From: JAVJSD01 sp040219575
GTDB lineage: Bacteria > Planctomycetota > Planctomycetia > Pirellulales > Pirellulaceae
Assembly: GCA_040219575.1 (NCBI GenBank)
Contig: JAVJSD010000143.1
Coordinates: 1-43,629 of the forward strand
Reading direction: 5' to 3'
Length of the DNA: 43,629 nucleotides
Each line of letters opens with the position of its first letter. Position 1 is the first letter of the stretch. Below the pieces are notes generated by a model. That model saw only the letters and a list, made by a program, of their open reading frames with translations. It did not search any database and had not been told where the DNA came from. Made by a program: the position numbers and the translations under genes. Shown one piece after another: positions 23,589 through 31,997 of this stretch.

Positions 23589-24722
23589 ATGCACGTCACT
23601 TCCCGCACGCTCATTTGCCGTTTCGCCGCGATCGTCGCCGTGGTGATTCTGGTCAGCCCGGCCATTGCACAATCCCCGTGGTCGTTCGACGCAGGCGTGA
23701 AAGTCCGCCCGCCTGGAAGCATTGGTTCCGGATACGTCGGCACGGACGGCGTGAAGTACGGTGCGGGCTACGGGCCCGCCAAGGTCTCCGTAGGGCCGGG
23801 AGGCGCCTCTTCCGTCGGAATCGGGGGATGCACTCCGCCAATCTATTTGCCGCTCCCGGATTATCCCTTGTTGGGCGTCGGCGGCCGGATCTGTGGACAG
23901 ATCAGCACCGGGGGCGTGAAAGCCTCCATCGAGCCCGGCGTCCAGTATCCGATTTACGTCGGCCCCGAGTACAACGTCGTCTTGCAGGGTGGATATAACC
24001 CTGGCGCCGGCGGCACGCCCTATCCGACGGATCAAGTGAAATACAATCCCAACTATTCAAATCAGCCCGACGTGCTCGGTCTGGCGCGGCAGCAGGCGAA
24101 CATCAATTATGGTTCCACCTCCTACCTTCACGACGCCCCGGCGGCGCAGCCGCAAGGCCAGTCCGACCTGAGCCAATTCATGCAACAGATGCAAGCCCAA
24201 CAGCAGGCCCAAATCGCCGCCGCCGCCCAGCGTCAGCAGCAATTGATGATCCAGCTTCAGCAGCAGCAGGCGGCAGCAGCGCAGCTTCGTCAACAACAGA
24301 TTCAGCAGTTCAACGACTCAATCCGTCAGACGATGCAGCCGGTCTACGACGCCACGCCGCAGTACGGCACGGCTCCTCAGCAGAACAGCTCCAAGCAGCA
24401 CGCAGGTCAGCAAGCACCGGCCGTCACCTACGACGTGAGCACGCAACAGCAATTCAACGACGCGATCCGTCAAACGATGCAACCGGTCTACGACGCCACG
24501 CCGCAATACGGCGCCCCGCCCGCTACGCAGTCGGCGCCCGCCACCCAGACCGCACCGGCCTCGGATCAGCCCGCGGGCGATTCGCAAAGCAGCGGCACGA
24601 TCATCTTCAACGACAACGCCCCGCGTCGCACGTCCACGCAGTCGTCGCCGCAGTTGCCGCAGATCAATCGCCGCGAGCCTGGTAGTTCGTCGAATACGGC
24701 CGCGCTGAAGCTCGGCTTCTAA
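23589..24722 (+). CDS. Secreted Gly- and Gln-rich repeat protein, unknown function
   Basis: I do not recognise this 377-residue protein. It has a clear signal peptide (about 1-26; IVAVVILVSPAIAQ), then a Gly/Pro/Tyr-rich region (about 30-170) with GYVGTDGVKYGAGYGPAKVS and little predicted helix. A Gln/Ala-rich stretch follows (about 195-240; runs such as QRQQQLMIQLQQQQAAAAQL), then two near-identical 22-residue repeats (QQFNDSIRQTMQPVYDATPQ type) separated by low-complexity sequence, and an Asn/Ser-rich tail. Such composition suits an extracellular, cell-surface or matrix protein. AGGAG seven bases upstream supports ATG 23589. It is divergent from the sigma operon and is followed by a strong hairpin, so it seems to be a separate transcription unit. 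Confidence 0.75.
   Translation: MHVTSRTLICRFAAIVAVVILVSPAIAQSPWSFDAGVKVRPPGSIGSGYVGTDGVKYGAGYGPAKVSVGPGGASSVGIGGCTPPIYLPLPDYPLLGVGGRICGQISTGGVKASIEPGVQYPIYVGPEYNVVLQGGYNPGAGGTPYPTDQVKYNPNYSNQPDVLGLARQQANINYGSTSYLHDAPAAQPQGQSDLSQFMQQMQAQQQAQIAAAAQRQQQLMIQLQQQQAAAAQLRQQQIQQFNDSIRQTMQPVYDATPQYGTAPQQNSSKQHAGQQAPAVTYDVSTQQQFNDAIRQTMQPVYDATPQYGAPPATQSAPATQTAPASDQPAGDSQSSGTIIFNDNAPRRTSTQSSPQLPQINRREPGSSSNTAALKLGF
24303..24512 (+). repeat. Two 66-bp in-frame repeats inside the Gln-rich gene
   Basis: Units at 24303-24368 and 24447-24512 encode the same 22 residues apart from one Ser/Ala change, while several third codon positions differ. The spacing is 144 bp, keeping frame. Selection therefore appears to act on the peptide. 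Confidence 0.85.
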
Positions 24723-24755
24723 CCTTCTCGCCTGGAATCGATGGAAGCCGCGGAA

Positions 24756-24787
24756 ACCGCAGGCGGGCCGGAAAGCCCGCCTGCGGT
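24756..24787. terminator. Strong 13-bp GC hairpin after the Gln-rich gene
   Basis: ACCGCAGGCGGGC (24756-24768) and GCCCGCCTGCGGT (24775-24787) form a perfect stem around a six-base loop, 34 bases past the stop codon. No T-run follows, so either a U-less terminator or a dispersed palindromic repeat is possible. Confidence 0.6.
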
Positions 24788-24834
24788 CGTTACCTACGAG
24801 CGGCGGTTTGATGCCCCCGCGAAAGGGTACTACA

Positions 24835-26301
24835 ATGATGCGAACGATTCTCGGGAAAAGGAACGACGGTGTGCTTATCTCCCCGTGGCCAGGACGACCG
24901 CTGCTGCTCGCGATTTTGCTGACGATCGGGGGCTCGGGAGCATTCGGTCAACAGACCGATCTTCCCGCTGACACCAGTGACGCCGCCTCGGCGGCGAATG
25001 GCGACACGCCTTCGAAGCCCGCGACCGACGTGCAACTCGTCAACTCGCGGCCGACGTTTCTGGCGGGCGTGTCGGTCAACCGCCCCGACGGCGTTTATCA
25101 GGAAGGCGATGCCCTGAGCGTCGCCTTCCAGGCGGAGCGCGACGCCTATCTCTACCTGCTGTACCACCAGGCCGACGGCGCCGTCTCGCTGCTGTTTCCC
25201 AACGTGGCCCAGCCGGACAATCGGATCGCCGCCAAGACCAAGGCCCGCGTGCCGGCCGATGAAGAAAATTTCCATTTCCGTATTCGCGGTCCCTTTGGCG
25301 ACGAAGCGCTTCAGGTGCTGGCTTCGACCGCACGGCTGCCCGAACTCGACTCGCTGCTCCGAAACGCCAAGACAGGCGCTCCCGCCGTCTCGCCGGAACT
25401 TCTGGCCCGCCTGGCCGAGCGTCTCAAACAAGTTCCGGAAACTTGGAGCGACCACCGCGTCGCCATCCGTACCCTGCCCAAGAGCGAGCAACGGCCGGAG
25501 GCCCCGCGCAGTCGCATCGGACTATTCATCGGCATCGGCAAATACCAACGCGACGATATCGGCGCCCCGCACGAGGAATTGCGGCGCTCGGCCGAAGTGC
25601 TGCACAAGTTAATGCTCGAGCGAGGCGGACTCGATCCCCAGCGGACGCGTTTGGTCGTCGACGATCAGGCCACACGAGCCAACCTCGAAGAGCAGATCTT
25701 TCGCTGGCTCCCCAGCGTCTCGCGGCCCGGCGACACCGTGTTCATCTTCTTCTCCGGCCACGCCGGCCAGACGGAGACTGATGCAGAGAACGAACCCGAC
25801 GGGCAGGACGAAACGCTGGCGCCCTACGACATCGACAACGGCACGGCCGACATGACGATCCAACAGCGGCTGGCCCGGCTGGCCGAAACTGAAATTCGCG
25901 ACGACACGCTGGCCCGCTGGATTCAGGAACTTCAGGGCCGGCACGTCGTGTTGATCCTCGACACCTGCCACAGCGGCGGCGTGGTGGAGGGCAAGGGGCT
26001 GGCCGAATTCCTCAAGGACGAATCGGCATTGGTCAAGGACATTTCGCAGCTCAACACGGTGGTGCTCACCTCCTGCGCAGCCGACGAGCAGTCCCTGTTC
26101 GAAGGCACGCCCAACAAGACGATGTGGTTCACGTACTTTCTGGCCCAGGCCATCGAGCAGAATCAGCCGCTCAGCGTCGAACAGGCCTACCAGTTCACCA
26201 AAAAGGGCATGAAGGATATCCGCGAGCGACTCGGCGAAGCCCGCGTGCAAACCCCCACGCTCACCGACAACGCGTTGATTCCCATTCAACTGGTCCCCTG
26301 A
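24835..26301 (+). CDS. Secreted DUF4384-caspase protein (second copy)
   Basis: This 488-residue protein has a signal peptide (LLLAILLTIGGSGAFGQQ, ending near 40). A DUF4384 domain spans about 75-170 (EGDALSVAFQAERDAYLYLL, LLFPNVAQPDNRI). The caspase domain (about 225-480) has His309 in FFSGHAGQ (GHA rather than the usual GHG) and Cys378 (LDTCHSGG). The His-Cys spacing of 69 is near normal, unlike the longer interval in the paralogue at 9092, with which it shares the whole architecture. ATG 24835 is chosen because an AAAGGG stretch precedes it and a further ATG follows at 24838; an upstream in-frame TTG at 24808 is less likely. The next caspase gene begins 32 bases after its stop, so the two are probably co-transcribed. 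Confidence 0.86.
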   Translation: MMRTILGKRNDGVLISPWPGRPLLLAILLTIGGSGAFGQQTDLPADTSDAASAANGDTPSKPATDVQLVNSRPTFLAGVSVNRPDGVYQEGDALSVAFQAERDAYLYLLYHQADGAVSLLFPNVAQPDNRIAAKTKARVPADEENFHFRIRGPFGDEALQVLASTARLPELDSLLRNAKTGAPAVSPELLARLAERLKQVPETWSDHRVAIRTLPKSEQRPEAPRSRIGLFIGIGKYQRDDIGAPHEELRRSAEVLHKLMLERGGLDPQRTRLVVDDQATRANLEEQIFRWLPSVSRPGDTVFIFFSGHAGQTETDAENEPDGQDETLAPYDIDNGTADMTIQQRLARLAETEIRDDTLARWIQELQGRHVVLILDTCHSGGVVEGKGLAEFLKDESALVKDISQLNTVVLTSCAADEQSLFEGTPNKTMWFTYFLAQAIEQNQPLSVEQAYQFTKKGMKDIRERLGEARVQTPTLTDNALIPIQLVP

Positions 26302-26333
26302 ATTGTCACGAATCTGAGATGCGAGGTCTCTTG

Positions 26334-28397
26334 ATGGCCATACGAGCTACGATCACGTTTCCGACGTTGTCCATGGTCATGTTTCTTGCGGTCGCTGCCT
26401 CGGCTCAAGAGACTTCCGATTCCGGCCGCTCCTGGGCCCTGCTGATCGGAGTGCAGGATTATCACCAGGCAAGCCGATTGCGATACACCATCAACGATGT
26501 GCGCGAGATTTCGCACACGCTGCAGGATCGCGGCGGCTATGAGCCGGAGAACGTGCTGGAGATCATCGACAACGCGCAGAATCCACGCTTCCAGCCGTTG
26601 CGAAGCAGTTTGCTGTCTGCGATTCCCTTCTGGTTGAAAAAGCCGGCGGAGAACGACCGCATCCTGGTCTACTTCAGCGGCCACGGCGTTCGCGACAAGG
26701 AAGGCAAGCTGTACCTGGCCCCGATCGATTGCGATCCCAAGAATCCCACCGAGACCGCCGTCGCCGCCGAGTGGTTCCGCCAGCAACTCGCCGCCTGCAA
26801 GGCGAAACAGAAACTGCTGATCATCGACGCCTGTCACGCCGGCAGCGAAAAGGGCGACGACGACAAGTCCGATGCCGTGCCGGCCGACCTGCTGGCCCAG
26901 TTCTTCCGCGATACGGAGAACGTCGTCACCATCGCCAGTTCCACCGCCGATCAAAAAAGCCAGCTCTGGGAAGACAAGAAGCAGTCACTCTTTAGCTACT
27001 GGCTCCGGCAGGGCCTCAAGGGACATGCGGACCGGGACGGCGATAGCAAGGTCACGATCGACGAGTTGTATCAGTACACGCACCGCACCGTGACACACTC
27101 GGCCCGAGTGCTGTTTCCCCGTGAACAAACGCCCGTCCGCATCGTCCGCCCTGGAACGATCGGCGTGCCGACAGTGGTCGATCTGCAGCCGCAACCGTTG
27201 GAGCAGGTGTTGGCAGACATGGCCGAGCAACTCGCCTGGGCCATGCAGGAACGCCGACTCGAAAAAGTCGGCGTGCTGGAGTTCGTCAGCGACAGCCCCG
27301 TGGGCGAGTTGCTCGGCGCCGATTTCGGCATCCTCGGCCGTTGGTCCGCCCAGGAACTTGAGAGACGACTGATCGATCAGGGGACGGGCAAGTTTTCGGT
27401 CGTCAATCGACGTCGGCTGCAATCGGCGCTTTCCCAGCAGGAGTTCGGCATCAACGACCTCGGGTCGCCCACGGCGCTCGCCACGCTCTCGGAGCGAGCG
27501 GGCGGCATGCCGGCCATTGTCGTCGGCGCACTTCGCAGCCGCGCCGGCCGCGTTGTCACGCTGCAGTGCGAACTGTTGCTCACCGATTCCGACGAGTCGG
27601 GAGGCGTCGTCAGCGGCTCGGCCCTGCTCAGCGAGGACCAATGGGCCATGCTGGGCAAGAGCGTGGCCGTGCGGCCCGAAGACCGCCGACCGGAATTCAC
27701 GCCGCCGGGCCAGACTCCGCGCCCGGTGGAGGACCGGGTGGTCGACCGCCTCGACAGCCGCGCCCAGGGCGGACATCCGCATCTCGATCCGGCGTTTCCC
27801 TTCCGGGTGAAGATCGTCGTCGACGGCAAGGAGCGGCAGCCGATCTACCGCGGCAACGACATGTTCGTGGGCCTCAGCAAGGGCGAGAACTACGAGGTCT
27901 GGATCGAGAACCAGAGCGGCCAGGTCGGCCACATGCGGTTATTGGTAGACGGCCTGAACACGCTGCCGGAAGACGAACCGCTCAAGGGCGTGGCGGTTTC
28001 GCAAATCGGCCGGCCGATCTCCGATCTGAGCGAGGCTCGGGCCTGGGTGCTCGATCCGCAGGGCGAGGGAGTCGTGGCGATCAAGGGCGTGCCGACCTGG
28101 GCCGTGCGCGGATTTGTCAAGCAAACCGGCGCCCAGGGCAAGCTCGACAAGTTCCTGGTCGTCGACGCCCAGGACTCGCTCGCCGCCCGGCAGGAGTTCA
28201 CCGAGCAGATCGGCCTGATCACGGCCGCCTTCTACGCCCCCAAGGGCGGCTCGCGCGGACCTTTGGGCACCGCCCGCGGCGAGGAGCGCGGCGAGAAGAT
28301 CGGCGACTACAAGGGCGAGAAGCAAGTCGGCAATCTGCTTGGCGTGGTGCACATCCGCTACGTCGAGGCCGCCGCCTTGAAATCCGCAGGGCGGTAG
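26334..28397 (+). CDS. Secreted caspase with CsgG/FlgO-like C-terminal region
   Basis: The 687-residue protein has a signal peptide (to about 25; MFLAVAASAQ). Its caspase domain (about 32-260) has His117 (VYFSGHGVRD), Cys167 (IIDACHAG) and an EF-hand-like loop DRDGDSKVTIDE (about 233-244). A middle region (about 280-450) has the flavour of CsgG/FlgO-type lipoprotein domains: KVGVLEFV, a small-subdomain helix ELERRLIDQGTGKFSVVNRR, and AIVVGALRSRAGRVVTLQCE. The last 200 residues contain a beta segment (VKIVVDGKERQPIYRGND) resembling DUF4384/PEGA-type modules. The assignment of the middle region is tentative. ATG 26334 is preceded by GAGG at seven bases; ATG 26319 is in frame upstream. It follows the DUF4384-caspase closely and probably shares its transcript. 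Confidence 0.82.
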   Translation: MAIRATITFPTLSMVMFLAVAASAQETSDSGRSWALLIGVQDYHQASRLRYTINDVREISHTLQDRGGYEPENVLEIIDNAQNPRFQPLRSSLLSAIPFWLKKPAENDRILVYFSGHGVRDKEGKLYLAPIDCDPKNPTETAVAAEWFRQQLAACKAKQKLLIIDACHAGSEKGDDDKSDAVPADLLAQFFRDTENVVTIASSTADQKSQLWEDKKQSLFSYWLRQGLKGHADRDGDSKVTIDELYQYTHRTVTHSARVLFPREQTPVRIVRPGTIGVPTVVDLQPQPLEQVLADMAEQLAWAMQERRLEKVGVLEFVSDSPVGELLGADFGILGRWSAQELERRLIDQGTGKFSVVNRRRLQSALSQQEFGINDLGSPTALATLSERAGGMPAIVVGALRSRAGRVVTLQCELLLTDSDESGGVVSGSALLSEDQWAMLGKSVAVRPEDRRPEFTPPGQTPRPVEDRVVDRLDSRAQGGHPHLDPAFPFRVKIVVDGKERQPIYRGNDMFVGLSKGENYEVWIENQSGQVGHMRLLVDGLNTLPEDEPLKGVAVSQIGRPISDLSEARAWVLDPQGEGVVAIKGVPTWAVRGFVKQTGAQGKLDKFLVVDAQDSLAARQEFTEQIGLITAAFYAPKGGSRGPLGTARGEERGEKIGDYKGEKQVGNLLGVVHIRYVEAAALKSAGR

Positions 28398-28517
28398 GTC
28401 GAAATTCATCGCGCCCAGTTGCGGCAGTCGACGGCGACGGAACAGACATCGACCACGAGGTTACCGGAGCCTTTTCGCTTGATCCGGCCAATATGCTGAA
28501 TACACGAGATTCTCGCC

Positions 28518-31500
28518 ATGATGAAACATGCAGCTTTGGCTCTCCTGCTCGGTCTTGCCTTCGCCGCCTGCGCCTGGTCGCAGGAGTCGAACTCCGAGCC
28601 GCTCGCAGCCGACCATTGCGTACTGCAATTGAACCTTCCTCCCGGCGCCACCGTGACGATCGACGGCCGCGAATATGGGGACCGGCGCGAGCTTCACTTT
28701 CGTAAACTCACGCCCGGCCAGAAGTACAATTCAACGCTCGTCGTCAAGTTCGCCAGCGGCCATCGGGAAGAACGAAAGGTCGGCATCGAAGGCGGCCGGA
28801 TCGTCCGCGTCGCGCTGCGTGACCCAACCGCCAAGCTGCCCGAGGTTGTCCTACAGGTGAGCGAGCAACCTCAATACTCGACACGCAGCCGCGACGGCCG
28901 CTTCCTGCTGACGGGCAGGAGTTTTGCAACGCTGTGGGATGCTCATTCCGGCCGCGCATTGCGTTTTTTTGATGGACACAGCAAGTCTCTCAGAGGTATC
29001 GGTTTCAGCGCTCAGGACGAACATGTGATCACGGCCGCGCTCGACGACAAGATCATCGTCTGGAATCGCGACACCGGAGAGAGAGTGCGAGAGATCGATG
29101 TGGGTAGTTGCTACGACATGCAGGTTTCTCCAGACGGGCAAGCTGCTCTCGTGGCCACTTTCTACGATGGAGCAACGCTCTGGAATCTTTCGACGGGGCG
29201 AAAGATTCGCCAGTTCTCCGTCCCTTTCAAAGGCGGTGTGGACGAGGTCGCGTTCGACCCGACGGGCAGGCTGATCGCGACGACTCCGTCCAAAAAGAAG
29301 ATTCTCAGCATCGTCCTGTTTGAGGCCGCAACCGGTCGTCAACATGTCGAACTCCACGGCTGCACCTACGCGGTTGATGATCTTGATTTCAGCCCTGACG
29401 GAACGCTGTTGGCCGCGGTCGGTTCCAAGAAGATCGACGGCGTCCACACAAGCAAAGTCCTGATTTGGAAAACCAGTACGGGCGAGTTGCTGCGCCATCG
29501 AGTTTTCGAGGGCGACTTTTTCTTGTCGATCGCCTTCCACGCCGACGGAGACCGTCTCGCAACCGTCTCCTACTCCGCAGGGGAGCAGGAATCGGAGGGC
29601 GTGTTTCTCGGGACGAAGGAGCTCCGTCGCGTGGGAGAATTTGATCCTCAGCAATCTGCGATTCCGCGGGAAGCCAAGAGAAACTTGTCCGCTATTCTTC
29701 ACTGCGTGGCAGGCCCAACCGACCGCCTCGTACTTCTCAGAAGCGATGATCTCTTTGACACTGCGTCGAACGAGATTGTGCGAACGTTTGCGCCTCCCAA
29801 CGAAAACGCCTGGACGACCGACGGACGCTTTACGCCTGATTTCACGAAAATGATTGCGAGAGTCTCGGGCGGCGGCGAAGAGAGCGTCTGCACCTGGGAC
29901 GTAAAAACTGGCGCTGTTCTAAGTTCATTTCCGGTTGCAACTAAGAAGTACTCCTTTACAGGTTTGTCGGTCTCGGCAGATGCAAAACGCGCACTAACCC
30001 GGTGTTCGGACGGTGTTTATTTGTGGAATACGGAAACCGGAGAGCGGGTTGGGGAATACGGGGAAGGTTACCGCCTGAACGCCGCGCTCAGCCCGGACGG
30101 TCGGCTGGTGCTGACGCAAGCGGATTCCAGCAACCGGTACAACATTGTCGATATGTGGGACGCCGATACGCAGAAAAAGATCAGGACGATTGCAGGTTTA
30201 CGAGCGCGATGGCCGCGGTTCGACTTGAAAGCGCTCGCGGTGACGCCCGACAGTCAGACGATTATCACGGCAGGCAGTGCGCGGCGTTACGGAGAACCGG
30301 ATCAGCGAGGAGTCGCATTCTTGTGGGACACGTCCGGAAGCCTCAAGAAGGCACTCGTGGGGGATGTCGGTAGCTTCGATGAGCTGGATGTCTCGAGAGA
30401 TGGGCGCCGCCTCGCAACCAACGATCGAGAGGGGGCGACAATCGTCTGGGATCTGGCGACGGGAGAGCGCCTGTTCACCACAAATGCGCACGCAACCGAC
30501 TACGCGCCCAGCTTGACCAGAGATGGCCGCCGACTTTGGACGGTGACGAATGGAGGCGTCCTGCAACTTTGGGATGTCGATCGGCAGCGAGAGCTGGTGC
30601 GGTTGGTGAGGCTAGCCAATAGAGAAGGACAGAAAGAATCCGACTGGATTGCGGTCACGCCGGAAGGGCTGTTCGACGGCACGCCGAGAGCGCGAAAACA
30701 AGTTTGCTTTCGAGTAGGCGACGGATTGAACGTCGTTCCCGTCGATCGATTTTTCCAGAATTTCTATTACCCCGGCCTGATGGACGCGGTTCTACAAGGC
30801 GAACAACCGCAGCCAATGACAGGTTTCGCCAAGTCCGCCGCGCCGCGCGTGCGGATTGTGTCGCCGACGAATTCGTCGACCACCAAGGACTTGCGTACGG
30901 TGGTTGACGTCGAAGTCACGGATCTTGGTGGTGGGGTCAAAGAACCATGGATCGTTCATAACGGCGCTCGACTGCTGTTGGAAAGCGAGAAGTCCGGAGT
31001 CGGCAAGACCACGCGGCGGAGATTCGTGGTGCCGCTGGTGGAAGGGTGGAATGAACTGCTCGTGTATTCCGCGAGCCGCGACGGCTCCTGGGAGAGTGAA
31101 CCGGCGCAGGTGAAGATCAACCATACGGCGCCGGTCCGTGCCCCCAGCGTGTTCGTACTCGCCGTCGGCATTACCGACTACACGGAAGATACCATGGACC
31201 TCCGCTATGCGGCGGCGGATGCGAAGGCCGCGGCCAAACTGTTTCGTACTCGTGCGCCGGCGCTCTACGGTGAAAACAACGTACACGTGGTCGAACTACT
31301 GGATAACAACGCCACGCGCAAGGGTATCAACAGCGCGTTAAAGTCCCTTGCCAAGTACTCCCGCCCCCAGGATACCATGGTTTTGGTTCTGGCCGGGCAC
31401 GGCACGATGTTGGGTCCGCAGTACTACTTCATCCCGCACGAGTTCCGCAACACGGACGCGCGATTGGACGAAGACATCCGCAGTCAGGGCATTCCCGCCG

Positions 31501-31943
31501 ACGAATTGAACGAAGCGATCGCCGCAGTGCCGGCGCTCAAGCGGGTGGTGATCTACGACACCTGCCAGTCCGGCGGCGTGCTGCCGGTCGGCCGCACTTC
31601 CCGCAACCCGTTCGCCTTCCGCGGGGCGCTGGAAAGGATGTCGCGGGCGACCGGCTCGTTCACGATCGCCGCCGCTAGTGCCTCGGCAGAGGCCCATGAG
31701 GTGGAGCAACTCGGTCACGGCGTGCTGACGTACGCCCTGCTAGCCGGTCTGGGCGAGATCGACAAAGGCCCCCTGAAAGGACAGCGGATCAAGTCCGAAA
31801 ACCAGGCGGTGGAAGTCCGCGACTGGTTCAACTTCGCCCAGGACAAAGTGCCGCTGCTCACCAAACTGCTGCTCGGCCAGGAGCAGCACGTCGGCTACAC
31901 CGGCCAGGGCGTGAGCTTCCCCGTGTTGCCGGTAAAGGAGTAG
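28518..31943 (+). CDS. Secreted PEGA-WD40-caspase protein
   Basis: The 1141-residue protein starts with a signal peptide (LLLGLAFAACAWSQ) and a PEGA/TIGR03000-like domain (about 30-100; LPPGATVTIDGREYGDRREL). A WD40 array (about 105-690) has roughly 13-14 recognisable blades (IIVWNRDTGERV, TIVWDLATGERL), probably two propellers. The shared linker (SDWIAVTPEGLFDGTP, VPVDRFFQNFYYPGL), a beta domain ending in GSWESEP, and the caspase domain (877-1141) follow. The dyad is His961 (LAGHGTM) and Cys1016 (YDTCQSGG). It is the first of four tandem paralogues. Its last 135 bases recur, 95 percent identical and with only synonymous changes, in the fragment at 35713-35847. The ATGATG start has no strong ribosome-binding site. 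Confidence 0.9.
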   Translation: MMKHAALALLLGLAFAACAWSQESNSEPLAADHCVLQLNLPPGATVTIDGREYGDRRELHFRKLTPGQKYNSTLVVKFASGHREERKVGIEGGRIVRVALRDPTAKLPEVVLQVSEQPQYSTRSRDGRFLLTGRSFATLWDAHSGRALRFFDGHSKSLRGIGFSAQDEHVITAALDDKIIVWNRDTGERVREIDVGSCYDMQVSPDGQAALVATFYDGATLWNLSTGRKIRQFSVPFKGGVDEVAFDPTGRLIATTPSKKKILSIVLFEAATGRQHVELHGCTYAVDDLDFSPDGTLLAAVGSKKIDGVHTSKVLIWKTSTGELLRHRVFEGDFFLSIAFHADGDRLATVSYSAGEQESEGVFLGTKELRRVGEFDPQQSAIPREAKRNLSAILHCVAGPTDRLVLLRSDDLFDTASNEIVRTFAPPNENAWTTDGRFTPDFTKMIARVSGGGEESVCTWDVKTGAVLSSFPVATKKYSFTGLSVSADAKRALTRCSDGVYLWNTETGERVGEYGEGYRLNAALSPDGRLVLTQADSSNRYNIVDMWDADTQKKIRTIAGLRARWPRFDLKALAVTPDSQTIITAGSARRYGEPDQRGVAFLWDTSGSLKKALVGDVGSFDELDVSRDGRRLATNDREGATIVWDLATGERLFTTNAHATDYAPSLTRDGRRLWTVTNGGVLQLWDVDRQRELVRLVRLANREGQKESDWIAVTPEGLFDGTPRARKQVCFRVGDGLNVVPVDRFFQNFYYPGLMDAVLQGEQPQPMTGFAKSAAPRVRIVSPTNSSTTKDLRTVVDVEVTDLGGGVKEPWIVHNGARLLLESEKSGVGKTTRRRFVVPLVEGWNELLVYSASRDGSWESEPAQVKINHTAPVRAPSVFVLAVGITDYTEDTMDLRYAAADAKAAAKLFRTRAPALYGENNVHVVELLDNNATRKGINSALKSLAKYSRPQDTMVLVLAGHGTMLGPQYYFIPHEFRNTDARLDEDIRSQGIPADELNEAIAAVPALKRVVIYDTCQSGGVLPVGRTSRNPFAFRGALERMSRATGSFTIAAASASAEAHEVEQLGHGVLTYALLAGLGEIDKGPLKGQRIKSENQAVEVRDWFNFAQDKVPLLTKLLLGQEQHVGYTGQGVSFPVLPVKE

Positions 31944-31997
31944 CCGCAACAACAAGACTCTTTCATATTGTCTTTCCTAGCCGCCGGAGTGTCATTG

